A stretch of 64,000 nucleotides of DNA from positions 490,336 to 554,335 of the forward strand of contig NZ_JAUQSX010000003.1 in NCBI RefSeq assembly GCF_030581005.1, read 5' to 3'. A program made the position numbers and the translations under genes. The first letter of the stretch is position 1, and each line of letters begins with the position of its first letter. The notes below the pieces were generated by a model. That model searched no databases, was not told the origin of the DNA, and saw nothing but the letters and a program-made list of their open reading frames with translations. The stretch comes from Hymenobacter mellowenesis. Its GTDB lineage: Bacteria > Bacteroidota > Bacteroidia > Cytophagales > Hymenobacteraceae. Shown piece after piece: positions 1 through 8,668 of the stretch.

Positions 1-1769
1 GCCTGCCGTATCTGGTGGTGTTTAAGGCCCAGGACACGCCGCCCGGCTCGGGCACCACCACCACGCCCCCAGCCAGCCAGCCCCTGATTGATGAGCAGGT
101 GTGGCGCATCACGGTGGTGGGCCCGGCGCCCCAAAACCTGACCGCCACACCCGGCACCAGCCCGGCCGGCCTCAACCGCACGGTGCTGAACTGGAGCCCC
201 TACACCTGCACCAACGCGAGCGTCATCTACATCTACCGGAAGGTGGGCCCGGGGCCGGGGCCGGGCGCCTGCGAAACGGGCATTCCAGCGTCGTCGGGCT
301 ACGTGCGCATCGGCTCGGCGCTGCCCAATGCCACTACTTTCACCGACGAAAACCTGGATGCCGGCGGGGTGGCCCGCGGCCTGGCCCGGGGCCTCACCTA
401 TTGCTACCGCATCTACGCCGAGTTTCCGCTGCCGGCAGCTGGGGCCAGCCTGGCCTCGGCCGAGGCGTGTGCCACCATTGCCGGCCGCTCGGCTCAGCTC
501 AAGAACGTGGATGTGGACGCGACCAGCGCCACCGCCGGCCAGATAGCCGTGCGCTGGACCACGCCCCGGACCACCACGGGCGTCGCTTTCGACGGTACGC
601 CCAGCTACGTGCTGTCGCGCGGGGAGGGCCTGAGTCCGACGACTTTTACGACGCTGCGCACCTTCACCTCGCTCGCCGACACATCGTTTATCGACACCGG
701 CCTCAACACTCTGGACCGTCAGTACAGCTACCGGCTCGATTTCGTGCGCTCCTTCCCCAACGGCCAGGCCAGCATCACCGAAACCGGCATGCCGGCCAGC
801 AGCGTACGGACGACGGTGGCGGCCAACAACCCGCCCACGTCGTTCGGCGTGAGCTGGAGCTACAACGTGCCTTGGGACAACGCCGCCCGGCCCGTCGCCA
901 TCTACCGCCGCGCCAACACGCCGGGCAGCCAGTTTGTGCAGATTGCCACGGCTCCCACCGGCCTGAATGGTGGCTCTTATCTCGACAACAGCGCGGCGCT
1001 GGTGACGGGCCAGAACTACTGCTACTACGTACGGACCGAGGGCCGCTACGCCTCCACCGGCTACCTCAGCTCATTGCTCAACAAAAGCCAGGAGCAGTGC
1101 CGGCAGCTGATTGCGCCGCCGTGCACGCCGGTGCTCTCTCTGCAAAACGTAAACTGTGACAGCCTGTCGGCGTTGCCACAGCCGTCGGGCAGCAGCCCAA
1201 CCTACACCAACCGCCTGCGCTGGACGCTGAGCAACACCCCCGCCGGCTGCGACGCCAGCGGGGTGAGCTACCGCCTGTTCTACCGCGAAGGCACCGCCGG
1301 CCGCTTCACTCTGCTCACCACCACCTCGCAAACCAGTTTCGTGCACAGCAACCTGCCGAACTCGGGCGGCTGCTACGCGGTGCAGGCCGTGGGCAACGGC
1401 GGCGCGGCCAGCGACACGAGCAACGTGGCCTGCCAGGCCAACTGCCTGTTTTTCTCGCTGCCCAACATTTTCACGCCCAACGGCGACGGCCTGAACACAG
1501 TGTTCAAGCCCCGGAGCAACTCGCCGGTACGCAGCGTGCATTTCCAGGCGTTCAACCGCTGGGGCCGCAAGGTTTTTGAGAACACCACCACCGCCATCGA
1601 CGCTGTCCTTATCAACTGGGACGGCGGCGGGCCCCTAGCCGGCGATACCCCAAGCGCCCGCGGCGGCAAAGTGGCCGATGGCATTTACTACTACCTGGCC
1701 GAGGTCGAGTTTGCGGACCTGGCCGGCACCAAGCGAACCTACAAGGGCTGGGTGGAGATAGTGCGATAA
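1..1769 (+). CDS. Large secreted protein with T9SS type B sorting domain (5' end outside window)
   Basis: The reading frame is open through the left edge of the window (frame starting at base 3), so the N-terminus is missing. About 585 residues are visible. The body is Thr/Ser/Pro-rich and looks like a series of fibronectin III-like beta-sandwich repeats of about 90-100 residues, with recurrent 'YCYRIYAE', 'YSYRLDF' and 'NYCYYVRTE' strands and paired cysteines. The last ~90 residues match the gliding-motility-associated C-terminal (CHU_C) domain: 'NIFTPNGDGLN', 'FNRWGRKVFEN' and a final 'GWVEIVR'. Family knowledge: this domain directs export through the type IX secretion system and surface attachment. 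The function of the repeats is not known; adhesion is a guess. A strong terminator follows. Confidence 0.85.
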   Translation, partial: LPYLVVFKAQDTPPGSGTTTTPPASQPLIDEQVWRITVVGPAPQNLTATPGTSPAGLNRTVLNWSPYTCTNASVIYIYRKVGPGPGPGACETGIPASSGYVRIGSALPNATTFTDENLDAGGVARGLARGLTYCYRIYAEFPLPAAGASLASAEACATIAGRSAQLKNVDVDATSATAGQIAVRWTTPRTTTGVAFDGTPSYVLSRGEGLSPTTFTTLRTFTSLADTSFIDTGLNTLDRQYSYRLDFVRSFPNGQASITETGMPASSVRTTVAANNPPTSFGVSWSYNVPWDNAARPVAIYRRANTPGSQFVQIATAPTGLNGGSYLDNSAALVTGQNYCYYVRTEGRYASTGYLSSLLNKSQEQCRQLIAPPCTPVLSLQNVNCDSLSALPQPSGSSPTYTNRLRWTLSNTPAGCDASGVSYRLFYREGTAGRFTLLTTTSQTSFVHSNLPNSGGCYAVQAVGNGGAASDTSNVACQANCLFFSLPNIFTPNGDGLNTVFKPRSNSPVRSVHFQAFNRWGRKVFENTTTAIDAVLINWDGGGPLAGDTPSARGGKVADGIYYYLAEVEFADLAGTKRTYKGWVEIVR

Positions 1770-1814
1770 CAACTCAGATTGATAACCTGCCAGCTTATGC
1801 GAGCGAGGCAATTC

Positions 1815-1850
1815 AAACGGAGCGGCTTCTAAGAGCCGCTCCGTTTTTTT
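1815..1850 (+). terminator. Rho-independent terminator after the T9SS protein
   Basis: Hairpin with arms AAACGGAGCGGCT and AGCCGCTCCGTTT around a six-base loop, running into a run of seven T. It lies 45 bases after the stop codon and before fabD. Confidence 0.85.
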
Positions 1851-1920
1851 GGGCCAATGCGGGTTTGTTTGCAGCTTGCGCCCCCAATTCATTTTCCCTC
1901 CCTTAGATACTTCTCTTCCC

Positions 1921-2805
1921 ATGAGCTCGACCACCGCCATCGTATTTCCCGGCCAGGGCAGCCAGTTCCCCGGCATGGCCCGCGACCTTTTCGACCAGAG
2001 CCTCGACGCCCGCGCCCTGCTCACCCAGGCCAACGACATCCTCGGCTTCAGCCTCACCGACATCATGTTTTCGGGCTCCGACGACGACCTGCGCCGCACC
2101 GACGTCACCCAGCCGGCCATTTTCGTGCATTCGGTGGCGCAGTTTGTGGCTCGGCCCGAGCTGCAGCCCGGCATGACGGCTGGCCACTCGCTGGGCGAGT
2201 TCTCGGCGCTGGTGGCCGCCGGCGTGCTGCGCTTCGAGGATGCTCTGCCGCTGGTGGCCCGCCGCGCCCAGGCCATGCAGGCCGCCTGCGAGGAGCAGCC
2301 CGGCACCATGGCCGCCATTCTGGGCCTTGATGACGCCACCGTGGAGCGCATCTGCCAGGAAATCAGCGACGCGGGCGACGTGGTGGTGGCCGCCAACTAC
2401 AACTGCCCCGGCCAGCTCGTCATTTCGGGCTCCACGGCCGGCATTGCCAAAGCCTGCGAGGCCCTGAAAGCCGCCGGCGCCAAGCGCGCCCTGCCGCTAC
2501 CCGTGGGCGGGGCCTTCCACTCGCCGCTCATGCAGAGCGCCGCCGCCGCCCTGGCCGAGGCCATCGAGAAAACCACCTTCAACGCCGCCAAATGCCCCGT
2601 TTACCAAAACGTGGACGCACGATCGCACACCGACCCCGCCGAAATCAAAACTAACCTGCTGGCCCAGCTCACCGCCCCCGTGCGCTGGACGCAGCTGGTG
2701 CAGCAAATGGCCGCCGATGGCGCCACCGAATTCATCGAGTGCGGCCCCGGCAAGGTGTTGCAGGGCTTGGTGAAGAAGATTGTGCCCACAGCCACCATCG
2801 GTTAG
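1921..2805 (+). CDS. fabD: Malonyl CoA-acyl carrier protein transacylase FabD
   Basis: Transfers malonyl from CoA to acyl carrier protein, the entry step of fatty acid synthesis in the cytoplasm. 294 residues, normal for the family. The N-terminal GQGSQ motif (11-15) forms the substrate loop, Ser90 in GHSLGE is the nucleophile, and His200 in GGAFHSP is the catalytic partner. The ATG at 1921 was chosen because the frame upstream (to 1849) uses a non-ATG start and adds residues with no family match. It stands alone, with a terminator upstream and the convergent folK downstream. Its TAG stop is the first triplet of a long inverted repeat. Confidence 0.96.
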   Translation: MSSTTAIVFPGQGSQFPGMARDLFDQSLDARALLTQANDILGFSLTDIMFSGSDDDLRRTDVTQPAIFVHSVAQFVARPELQPGMTAGHSLGEFSALVAAGVLRFEDALPLVARRAQAMQAACEEQPGTMAAILGLDDATVERICQEISDAGDVVVAANYNCPGQLVISGSTAGIAKACEALKAAGAKRALPLPVGGAFHSPLMQSAAAALAEAIEKTTFNAAKCPVYQNVDARSHTDPAEIKTNLLAQLTAPVRWTQLVQQMAADGATEFIECGPGKVLQGLVKKIVPTATIG

Positions 2806-2898
2806 CAGAACGAGTACCCCGAAGCTCCGCTTCGGCCCGTCTGAATAATTGACGTTCATGCGGGCCGAAGCGGAGCCTTGGGGTACTCGTTCTGCTAG
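2803..2898. repeat. Intergenic inverted repeat, family G, between convergent fabD and folK
   Basis: Arms at 2803-2839 and 2861-2898 are complementary over about 36 bases apart from an offset in the middle. Both outer ends read TAGCAGAACGAGTACCCC when read inward. The left outer TAG is the fabD stop codon; the right end stops one base before the folK stop. The element fills the whole intergenic space. A role as two-way terminator or mRNA 3' end is likely but inferred. Confidence 0.85.
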
Positions 2899-2899
2899 C

Positions 2900-3391
2900 T
2901 CACCCCACGCGCTGCACCGGCAGCGGGTCGGGGCATTGCACCAGCAGTTCCGCCACGCTCACTCCCAGCGCCGGATGCCGCACCTCGCCCGCAATTTCGG
3001 CCAACGGCCCCAGCGCAAAGCGGCGCTCGGGCAGGCGAGGGTGCGGCACGGTCAGGCTGGGTTCGTCGATTATTTCATCGCCGTAGAGCAAGATATCTAC
3101 GTCCAGCGTGCGGCTGCCCCAGCGTTCGAGGCGCTCACGCCCGGCTTTTTGCTCAGTCGCCAGGCATTGCGCCAGCAGTTCTGGCGCCGATAATTCCGTG
3201 CGGAGGGCCAATGCCTGATTTAGAAAAGCCGGCTGGTCTTCGCGGCCCCAAGCCGCCGTTTCGTAAAGAGCTGAGGCCGCTATTATCGCGCCCGCCGAAG
3301 CGGCCAATTCTTGCCGGGCTAACGCCAGCAAAGCAGCCCGGTCGCCGAGGTTGCTGCCGAGCAGCAGGTAGGCGGTAACGGCGCGGCTCAT
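2900..3391 (-). CDS. folK: 2-amino-4-hydroxy-6-hydroxymethyldihydropteridine pyrophosphokinase (HPPK)
   Basis: Transfers pyrophosphate from ATP to 6-hydroxymethyl-dihydropterin in folate synthesis. 163 residues, the usual size. Family signatures: N-terminal 'LLLGSNLGDR', 'YETAAWG', then 'RWGSRTLDVDILLY' carrying the two magnesium-binding aspartates, and 'VPHPRLPERRF'. The ATG overlaps the stop codon of the upstream hydrolase by four bases (ATGA), so the two are translationally coupled, although no functional link to folate is known for the hydrolase. Confidence 0.96.
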   Translation of the reverse strand: MSRAVTAYLLLGSNLGDRAALLALARQELAASAGAIIAASALYETAAWGREDQPAFLNQALALRTELSAPELLAQCLATEQKAGRERLERWGSRTLDVDILLYGDEIIDEPSLTVPHPRLPERRFALGPLAEIAGEVRHPALGVSVAELLVQCPDPLPVQRVG

Positions 3392-4245
3392 AGGTGGCGC
3401 AGGAAGAAGTCGGCGGTACGCTCGGCTACGAAACGGGCGGGCTCCGGTAGTTCATTTTTAGCCCAGGGGTGGGCGCCGCCGAACATATGGGTGGCATCGG
3501 GCAGCAGCAGCAGCTCGGCATCGGGCCGGAGCTGGTGCAGGGTGTGGGCGGCGGCCACGTTCACGGTTTCGTCCTGGTCGCCGTGCACAATGAGCAGGGG
3601 CTGGCGCAGCTTGCGGCGCACGTTGTGGGCAATGTCGAGGCGCGGGCGGTGGGCATGGTAGTCCTCCACAATCTGGTAGTGCATGGGCAACTGCTGGCCG
3701 GTGCGCGTGTTGGGCACGTGCAGGATGCCGGTGCGCTCCCATTCGTCAAAAATGGCCTGGGGCCAGTGCGGGTGCACTTCGGCAATGGCGGCCCAGGTAG
3801 CCACGGCCCGCACGCGCGGGTCTTCGGCGGCTTTGAGCAGCACTAGGCCGCCCCCGCGGCTGTGGCCCACCAGGCCCATGCGCTGTAGGTCCATTTCGGC
3901 CGCCGGTACGGGCGACTTGCCCGCAAACAGCGCCTCAATGACCTGCCCGATATCATCGAGTTCGATGCTGAAATTGTTGCGCCCAAAGGCCTCCAAATCC
4001 TCCAAATCGCCGGTGCCGCCCACCACGATGCCGTTGTGCGACAGGTTCAGCTTGACAAACACAAAGCCCCGTTCAGCAAAGAAATCGGCCAATAGCGGGA
4101 AGTGGCCCCAGTCTTTAAACCCCTTGAAGCCGTGCACGAAAATCACCACTGGCTTGGCCACGCCATCGGCCCGGAAGGTAGCATCGGCCTCGAAAGCACG
4201 GCCGTGGTCCGGGCCGGTAAGCAAAAAAGAAGCGTGAGTGAGCAT
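3388..4245 (-). CDS. Alpha/beta hydrolase, dienelactone hydrolase-like
   Basis: 285-residue cytoplasmic serine hydrolase with no signal peptide. Catalytic triad visible: Ser129 in GHSRGG, Asp225 in HGDQDETV, His253 in DATHMFGG; the oxyanion HG is in FVHGFKG (38-44). This layout fits the prolyl-oligopeptidase/dienelactone hydrolase branch, with esterase or peptidase activity; the substrate cannot be read from the sequence. It is the first gene of a two-gene operon with folK. Its promoter -7 element (TACCTTCG) lies four bases before the ATG, suggesting a leaderless mRNA. Confidence 0.88.
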   Translation of the reverse strand: MLTHASFLLTGPDHGRAFEADATFRADGVAKPVVIFVHGFKGFKDWGHFPLLADFFAERGFVFVKLNLSHNGIVVGGTGDLEDLEAFGRNNFSIELDDIGQVIEALFAGKSPVPAAEMDLQRMGLVGHSRGGGLVLLKAAEDPRVRAVATWAAIAEVHPHWPQAIFDEWERTGILHVPNTRTGQQLPMHYQIVEDYHAHRPRLDIAHNVRRKLRQPLLIVHGDQDETVNVAAAHTLHQLRPDAELLLLPDATHMFGGAHPWAKNELPEPARFVAERTADFFLRHL

Positions 4246-4249
4246 ACGG

Positions 4250-4257
4250 CGAAGGTA
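4250..4257 (-). promoter_or_regulatory. Promoter -7 element TACCTTCG of the hydrolase-folK operon
   Basis: TACCTTCG matches the Bacteroidota -7 consensus TAnnTTTG at seven of eight positions. Only CCGT separates it from the ATG at 4245, so transcription should begin at or next to the start codon. Confidence 0.5.
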
Positions 4258-4282
4258 GGGGCGGGGAGATGGGGAGTTGGTG

Positions 4283-4409
4283 AAAACAGCCCGTCATGCC
4301 GAGCGCAGCCGAGGCATCTCGCGTGCCGAAGTAATCAAAACCGTTTCATCGATTGAATTACTACCACAACCGAGATGCCTCGGCTGCGCCCGGCATGACG
4401 GGCTGTTTT
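4283..4409. repeat. Intergenic inverted repeat, family A
   Basis: Arms 4283-4320 and 4372-4409 (38 bases) pair with one mismatch. Core of the arm: CGTCATGCCGAGCGCAGC. The 51-base loop has the octamer TCGATTGA at 4349-4356, also found in the loops at 38783 and 39730. It lies between the divergent hydrolase and polyprenyl synthase genes, upstream of both starts. Confidence 0.9.
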
Positions 4410-4459
4410 CCTTCGCTAACCCACAAATCCACCCCGTCTGCCGTATCATTGCTGGCGCA

Positions 4460-5467
4460 ATGCCCCAACAACCCACTTTCTCCCTCGACCAGATTCAGGT
4501 GCCCATTGCGGCCGAAATGGAAGAGTTTGAGCACAAGTTCCGCCAGTCGATGCGCACCAAAGTGCTGCTGCTCGACAAGATAATGGGCTACATCGTGAAG
4601 CGCAAGGGCAAGCAAATCCGGCCCATGTTCGTGTTTCTCACGGCCCGCGCCACCCGCCCCGAGCCCGCCACCACCGCCCCGCTGCCCGACGCCTCCTTCC
4701 GCGGCGCGGCACTCATCGAGCTGCTGCACACCGCCACGCTGGTGCACGACGATGTGGTGGACGAAAGCAACTACCGCCGCGGCTTCTTTTCCATCAACGC
4801 GCTGTGGAAGAACAAGATTGCCGTGCTCGTGGGCGACTACCTGCTGTCGCGCGGCCTGCTGCTCTCGCTCGAAAACGACGATTTCGACCTGCTGAAAATC
4901 GTGAGCAACGCCGTGCGCGAGCTGAGTGAAGGCGAGCTGCTCCAAATCGAAAAAGCCCGCAAGCTCGACATCACCGAAGACGTTTATTTCGATATCATCC
5001 GGCAGAAAACGGCTTCGCTCATTGCCTCCTGCACGGCGGTAGGCGCGGCCTCCGTGGGCGCCGATAAGGAGACGATTGAGCGGGCCCGCTTATTCGGCGA
5101 AAAGGTCGGCATCGCCTTTCAGATTAAGGACGACTTGTTCGACTACGGCACGGCCGAAATCGGCAAGCCGGTGGGCATCGACATCAAGGAAAAAAAGATG
5201 ACGCTGCCGCTGATTTATGCCCTGCAGCACGCGTCTTGGCTGGAAAAGCGCAAGGTGATTTTCAACGTGAAAAACAACGACGGCCACCGCGACCGGGTGC
5301 AGCAGGTGATTGAGTTCGTGAAGAAATCGGGCGGGCTGGACTACGCCATCAATACGATGAAAAAATACCGCGACGACGCGCTGGAAATCCTGCACACCTT
5401 CCCGGAATCGCCCAGCCGCACGTCGCTGGAGGAGTTGATTAACTACACGATTGAGCGGGAAAAATAG
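4460..5467 (+). CDS. All-trans polyprenyl diphosphate synthase (octaprenyl/heptaprenyl type)
   Basis: Condenses isopentenyl diphosphate units onto an allylic primer, most likely to make the menaquinone side chain. 335 residues. First aspartate-rich motif DDVVD at 97-101 and second KDDLFD at 223-228, both complete; GDYLLSRG at 125-132 is the typical helix between. The ATG at 4460 gives the family N-terminus; the frame runs upstream to 4277 but there it crosses the inverted repeat at 4283-4409, so the longer form is unlikely. Chain length cannot be fixed by eye. The TAG stop directly abuts the next repeat. Confidence 0.93.
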   Translation: MPQQPTFSLDQIQVPIAAEMEEFEHKFRQSMRTKVLLLDKIMGYIVKRKGKQIRPMFVFLTARATRPEPATTAPLPDASFRGAALIELLHTATLVHDDVVDESNYRRGFFSINALWKNKIAVLVGDYLLSRGLLLSLENDDFDLLKIVSNAVRELSEGELLQIEKARKLDITEDVYFDIIRQKTASLIASCTAVGAASVGADKETIERARLFGEKVGIAFQIKDDLFDYGTAEIGKPVGIDIKEKKMTLPLIYALQHASWLEKRKVIFNVKNNDGHRDRVQQVIEFVKKSGGLDYAINTMKKYRDDALEILHTFPESPSRTSLEELINYTIEREK

Positions 5468-5647
5468 ACCACGGATTCGCTCGGATTTTTCGGATTTCAC
5501 GGATTTTGTGGATGCTCTGACAACGTCAAATGAAACAGGCCGCCTTATAAGGCGGCCTGTTTCATTTCTAAATGCACTCGTTGCGAAACAGCACGATAGC
5601 CGTCCACAAAATCCGTGAAATCCGAAAAATCCGAGCGAATCCGTGGT
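5468..5647. repeat. Nested inverted repeat, family F, filling a convergent gap
   Basis: Arms 5468-5512 and 5603-5647 are perfect 45-base complements with an internal theme of CGGATT units (CGGATTCGCTCGGATTTTTC). Nested in the loop is a separate perfect 40-base palindrome (5528-5567). The left arm starts on the base after the synthase stop codon and the right arm ends one base before the stop codon of the convergent gene. Confidence 0.92.
5528..5567. terminator. Bidirectional terminator, perfect 40-base palindrome
   Basis: AAATGAAACAGGCCGCCTTA followed by its exact reverse complement, ending in TTTCATTT. It can serve both the polyprenyl synthase (plus) and the zinc-ribbon gene (minus). It lies inside the loop of the repeat at 5468-5647. 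Confidence 0.75.
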
Positions 5648-5648
5648 C

Positions 5649-5945
5649 CTATTCCGCCACCTGGTAGCTCACTGCCTTCGCGTCGCTCACCTTGAACGTC
5701 ACGCCATCAAACGAACTGTCGACTTCCAGCGAGTGGGTCATTTCGCAGCCGGGGCACTTGATTTCCTCGATTTCGTGGTTGTCGGCGTGCGCGGGCGAGT
5801 CGGCCTGGTCGTTGGGGGCGGGCACGCCGATGAGGTCGGTGAAGACTTCGGTGTGGCACTTGGTGCACTCAAACTTGAGGCCGACGGCGCGGCCTTGCAA
5901 ATCGGCGAGCGGAGCGGGCGAGCTGGGGTTTTGCTGAATCCACAT
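5649..5945 (-). CDS. Small zinc-ribbon-like protein, function unknown
   Basis: 98 residues with two CxxC pairs, CTKC near residue 27 and CPGC near residue 64, the pattern of a structural zinc ribbon. No signal peptide or membrane segment. The rest is acidic and hydrophilic. It stands alone, converging on the polyprenyl synthase and diverging from the P450. The ATG at 5945 is the only sensible start. Function not recognised. Confidence 0.75.
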   Translation of the reverse strand: MWIQQNPSSPAPLADLQGRAVGLKFECTKCHTEVFTDLIGVPAPNDQADSPAHADNHEIEEIKCPGCEMTHSLEVDSSFDGVTFKVSDAKAVSYQVAE

Positions 5946-6051
5946 AGGGAAAGGGTGTTGGAGGAAAGAAAAGAAAGATGCTGGGCCGTGGGGCCCGTTT
6001 CGGCTTTACGCGGCCGAACCGAAAAAAGATGGGCCCGCTCCGGCAGGGTGG

Positions 6052-6059
6052 TATTTTTG
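6052..6059 (+). promoter_or_regulatory. Promoter -7 element TATTTTTG of the P450 gene
   Basis: Exact match to the Bacteroidota consensus TAnnTTTG, about 37 bases before the ATG at 6097. No TTG is seen at the usual -33 distance. Confidence 0.5.
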
Positions 6060-6096
6060 GGAAGCCGGCGCGTTGCGGGCCGTGAAATCAATTAAC

Positions 6097-7500
6097 ATGA
6101 AAGCACCCGAAAACGCCGCCGAAAGCCCGTTTCACCTCCCCCGGCTGCCGCGCTGGCGCTCCCTGCTGCGCTCCTTCGCGCTGGCCAAAGACCCGCTGCC
6201 GGTGCTCAACGACACACTGGCACACTACGGCGACACGGTAGAGCTTTACATCGGCGGGGTGGAGAAAAGCATCCTCACCCGCGACCCCGGCCTGACGCAG
6301 CACATCCTCCAGAAAAACAACCGCAACTACGCCAAATCGAAGTTTACGCGGGGCTTCTCGCGCTACATCGGCCACGGCCTGCTCACCAACGACGGGCCCG
6401 ACTGGCTGCGGCAGCGCCGGCTTATTCAGCCCGGCTTCCACCGGCAGCGCGTGGCCGCCCTCACGGGCCTGATGCAGGAAATCACCAGTGAGACGCTGGC
6501 GCCGCTGGTGGCCCGGGCGCAAGCAAATGAGGGCGCCACCACCGTGGAAGTGCACGAATTAATGACTCGGCTCACGTTCCGCATCATCGCGCGCTCGGTG
6601 TTCAGCACCAACTTTCCGGAGGCGGAGCTGGACCGGCTGGCGCGGCTCATTACCGAGATTCAGGCGTTTTTCGTGCGCTCCATCCGGCAGCCCTACCTCA
6701 AGCCGTGGTTCCACTTTCGGGGCCGGTTCAAGTATCACGATGCGCTGGCCACCGAGCTGCGCGAGTTGCTGGGCAACCTCATTGCGCAGCGCCAGCGCGA
6801 CAATGCCCAGCCCCACGCCACCCCGCCCGACGACCTGTTGCAGATGCTACTCGATGTGCGCTACGAAGACACCGGCGAGCCGATGACACCCGAGCGCGTG
6901 CTCGACGAGGCCCTCATCCTGCTCATTGCCGGCCACGAAACCAGCGCCAACGCCCTCACCTGGCTCACCTACCTGCTGGCCCACCACCCGCAGGAGGCCG
7001 CCGCCATTCGCACCGATATGGACGCGGTATTAGCCGGACGGAAGCCGGTTTTTGAAGACCTGCCGCGCCTGGGCCGGGCCCTGCACGCCGTGCAGGAAAC
7101 CATGCGCCGCTACCCGCCCGCCTGGATGGTGGACCGCGTGGCCCTGGCCGACGACGAGTATCAGGGCCTGCACATCCCGAAGGGCACGCTGTTTTCGCTC
7201 TACTTCCACGGCCTGCATCACGACCCCAAGTACTGGCCCGAGCCCGAGCAGTTCCGGCCCAGCCGCTTCGCGCCCGGCCAGGCCCGCCCGGTGCAGGCCA
7301 ACGCCTACATACCCTTCGGCGGTGGGCCGCGCCTGTGCATCGGCATGCAGTTCGCCCTCACCGAGATGCAACTCGTGACGCTGGAGTTGCTGCGGCTGTT
7401 CGAGATTGAGTGGGTGGCCGGGCAGCGTCCGGTGACGATGCAGCCCCTCATCACCCTGCGGCCCAAAGGAGACTTTCGGGTGCAGCTGCGGCTGCGTTAA
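6097..7500 (+). CDS. Cytochrome P450
   Basis: 467-residue haem monooxygenase. Oxygen-binding helix I motif AGHETSANALTW, helix K ExxR in ETMRRYPP, and haem loop FGGGPRLCIG with ligand Cys414 are all present. The N-terminus has no clear membrane anchor, so it is probably soluble. No ferredoxin or reductase is encoded nearby, so electrons must come from elsewhere. The ATG at 6097 was preferred to an upstream TTG. Substrate unknown; similarity of the core resembles the CYP102/4-like class with a long I helix, but this is only an impression. A strong terminator follows. Confidence 0.95.
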   Translation: MKAPENAAESPFHLPRLPRWRSLLRSFALAKDPLPVLNDTLAHYGDTVELYIGGVEKSILTRDPGLTQHILQKNNRNYAKSKFTRGFSRYIGHGLLTNDGPDWLRQRRLIQPGFHRQRVAALTGLMQEITSETLAPLVARAQANEGATTVEVHELMTRLTFRIIARSVFSTNFPEAELDRLARLITEIQAFFVRSIRQPYLKPWFHFRGRFKYHDALATELRELLGNLIAQRQRDNAQPHATPPDDLLQMLLDVRYEDTGEPMTPERVLDEALILLIAGHETSANALTWLTYLLAHHPQEAAAIRTDMDAVLAGRKPVFEDLPRLGRALHAVQETMRRYPPAWMVDRVALADDEYQGLHIPKGTLFSLYFHGLHHDPKYWPEPEQFRPSRFAPGQARPVQANAYIPFGGGPRLCIGMQFALTEMQLVTLELLRLFEIEWVAGQRPVTMQPLITLRPKGDFRVQLRLR

Positions 7501-7547
7501 AAAAGAAGAATCCCCAAAGTGGCGCTTCGGGGATTCTTCTTTTTTTC
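7501..7547 (+). terminator. Terminator of the P450 gene
   Basis: Arms AAAAGAAGAATCCCC (7501-7515) and GGGGATTCTTCTTTT (7529-7543) are exact complements with a 13-base loop, beginning one base after the stop codon. Confidence 0.85.
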
Positions 7548-7592
7548 AGAAATCCATTCAGTGAAGCTGTTCAAAAAGCTGCAAAAACGGCG

Positions 7593-7618
7593 TAAAGACG
7601 CAAGTATGCGTCTCTACA
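7593..7618. repeat. Short palindrome of the GTAGAGACGCAA family (D)
   Basis: GTAAAGACGCA followed by TGCGTCTCTAC is a near-perfect palindrome. It resembles each of the two hairpins that make up the larger element at 28211-28335, so it looks like a solo half of that family. Confidence 0.6.
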
Positions 7619-7652
7619 TTTGGCGAGCCGGTTTTCTGAACGGCTTCAACTT

Positions 7653-8525
7653 CTAAGCCAAGTGGTACGTCAGCACGGGCGGGAAGGCGTGGGTGGCCAC
7701 CGTTTCGGCAATGCTGGTGTTCAGGAAGCGGCTGAGGCCGGTGCGGGCGTGGGTGGGAATGACCACCAGGTCGGCCTGCACCTGCTTGGCGTATTGCTCA
7801 ATGCCGGCACTGGTGCTGGCGGCCGAAACGGTGCCGGTCTGGAAATTGGTGAGCTGGGCGTGCTGAGCAAAAGCCTGCTGGTGTTGCTGCGTGGCCGGAG
7901 TGTCGGTGCCGCTGGCCACGTGCAGCAGGTGCACGGTGGCATCGGGGAAAGCCGCCCGCACCTGCTGCAGGCCCGCAATGGCGCCTGTAGCTTCTTCCGT
8001 AAAGTCGGAGGGGAATACGATGGTGCGCACTGCAAAGTGAGGCTGCGGGTGCTTCACGGCCAGCACCGGCACGTTGGCCAGCCGCACCAGCCGCTCGGTA
8101 TTCGAGCCCACGAAGAAGTTTTCCATGGCCCCGTGGCCCTGTGCACCCATTACCACCAAGTCGGCGCCGTGGCGCTCGATGGCTTGCAGAATGCCGTCGC
8201 CAATGCGGCCCACTTCCACGCCGTCTTCCACGTCCACGTCCGGGGCCAGGGCGGCGGCTTCGGTGCGCAGGCGGTGCATCCGGCCCTTGGTGGCTTCCAT
8301 CAGCTTGACGAAGAAAAGCTGGTCGATGCCGCCGTCGCTGTTGGGCAACTCGCTGCCGTTGACGGGCCCGCCGTAGGTGCTGAAATTGGCCGTGGTTGCC
8401 TCGGGCGATTCCAGCACGTGCAGCAGCGTGACGCGGCCGGCCGTTTGTTTGGCCAGCTGCAGCGCTACTTCAAAGGCATGATGCGACTCGGTCGAAAAAT
8501 CAGTCGGAACCAGAATGTTTTTCAT
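7653..8525 (-). CDS. Universal stress protein with two UspA domains
   Basis: 290 residues, two tandem Usp domains (about 1-150 and 155-290). Each starts with the beta-strand typical of the family ('MKNILVPTDFSTES' and 'VRTIVFPSDFTEEA'). The first has the ATP-loop-like GAQGHGAMENFFVGSNTER segment, with GxxG(9x)G(S) spacing that fits an ATP-binding Usp. Start at ATG 8525 rather than further upstream because it begins the domain exactly. Role: stress resilience; the precise target is unknown. Confidence 0.92.
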   Translation of the reverse strand: MKNILVPTDFSTESHHAFEVALQLAKQTAGRVTLLHVLESPEATTANFSTYGGPVNGSELPNSDGGIDQLFFVKLMEATKGRMHRLRTEAAALAPDVDVEDGVEVGRIGDGILQAIERHGADLVVMGAQGHGAMENFFVGSNTERLVRLANVPVLAVKHPQPHFAVRTIVFPSDFTEEATGAIAGLQQVRAAFPDATVHLLHVASGTDTPATQQHQQAFAQHAQLTNFQTGTVSAASTSAGIEQYAKQVQADLVVIPTHARTGLSRFLNTSIAETVATHAFPPVLTYHLA

Positions 8526-8668
8526 GGGGGAGGGGAGAGTGAGGAAATGGAAGGGATGAACGAAGGCAGAAGCACTGCCCGCACTATGCTTACGTAAAAC
8601 CAGGTGCAAGAGCTAACCATCTGTTTAGCAATTCACCTTATTCATCTAGCCTTCATCTTTCCCGGCCA

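Noticed and set aside
4277..4459. N-terminal extension of the polyprenyl synthase
   Set aside because: It would be translated from within an inverted repeat and has no family match.
5643..6095. Plus-strand open frame over the zinc-ribbon gene
   Set aside because: The minus-strand frame has two CxxC pairs and a normal start; the plus frame is low-complexity Val/Gly/Arg.
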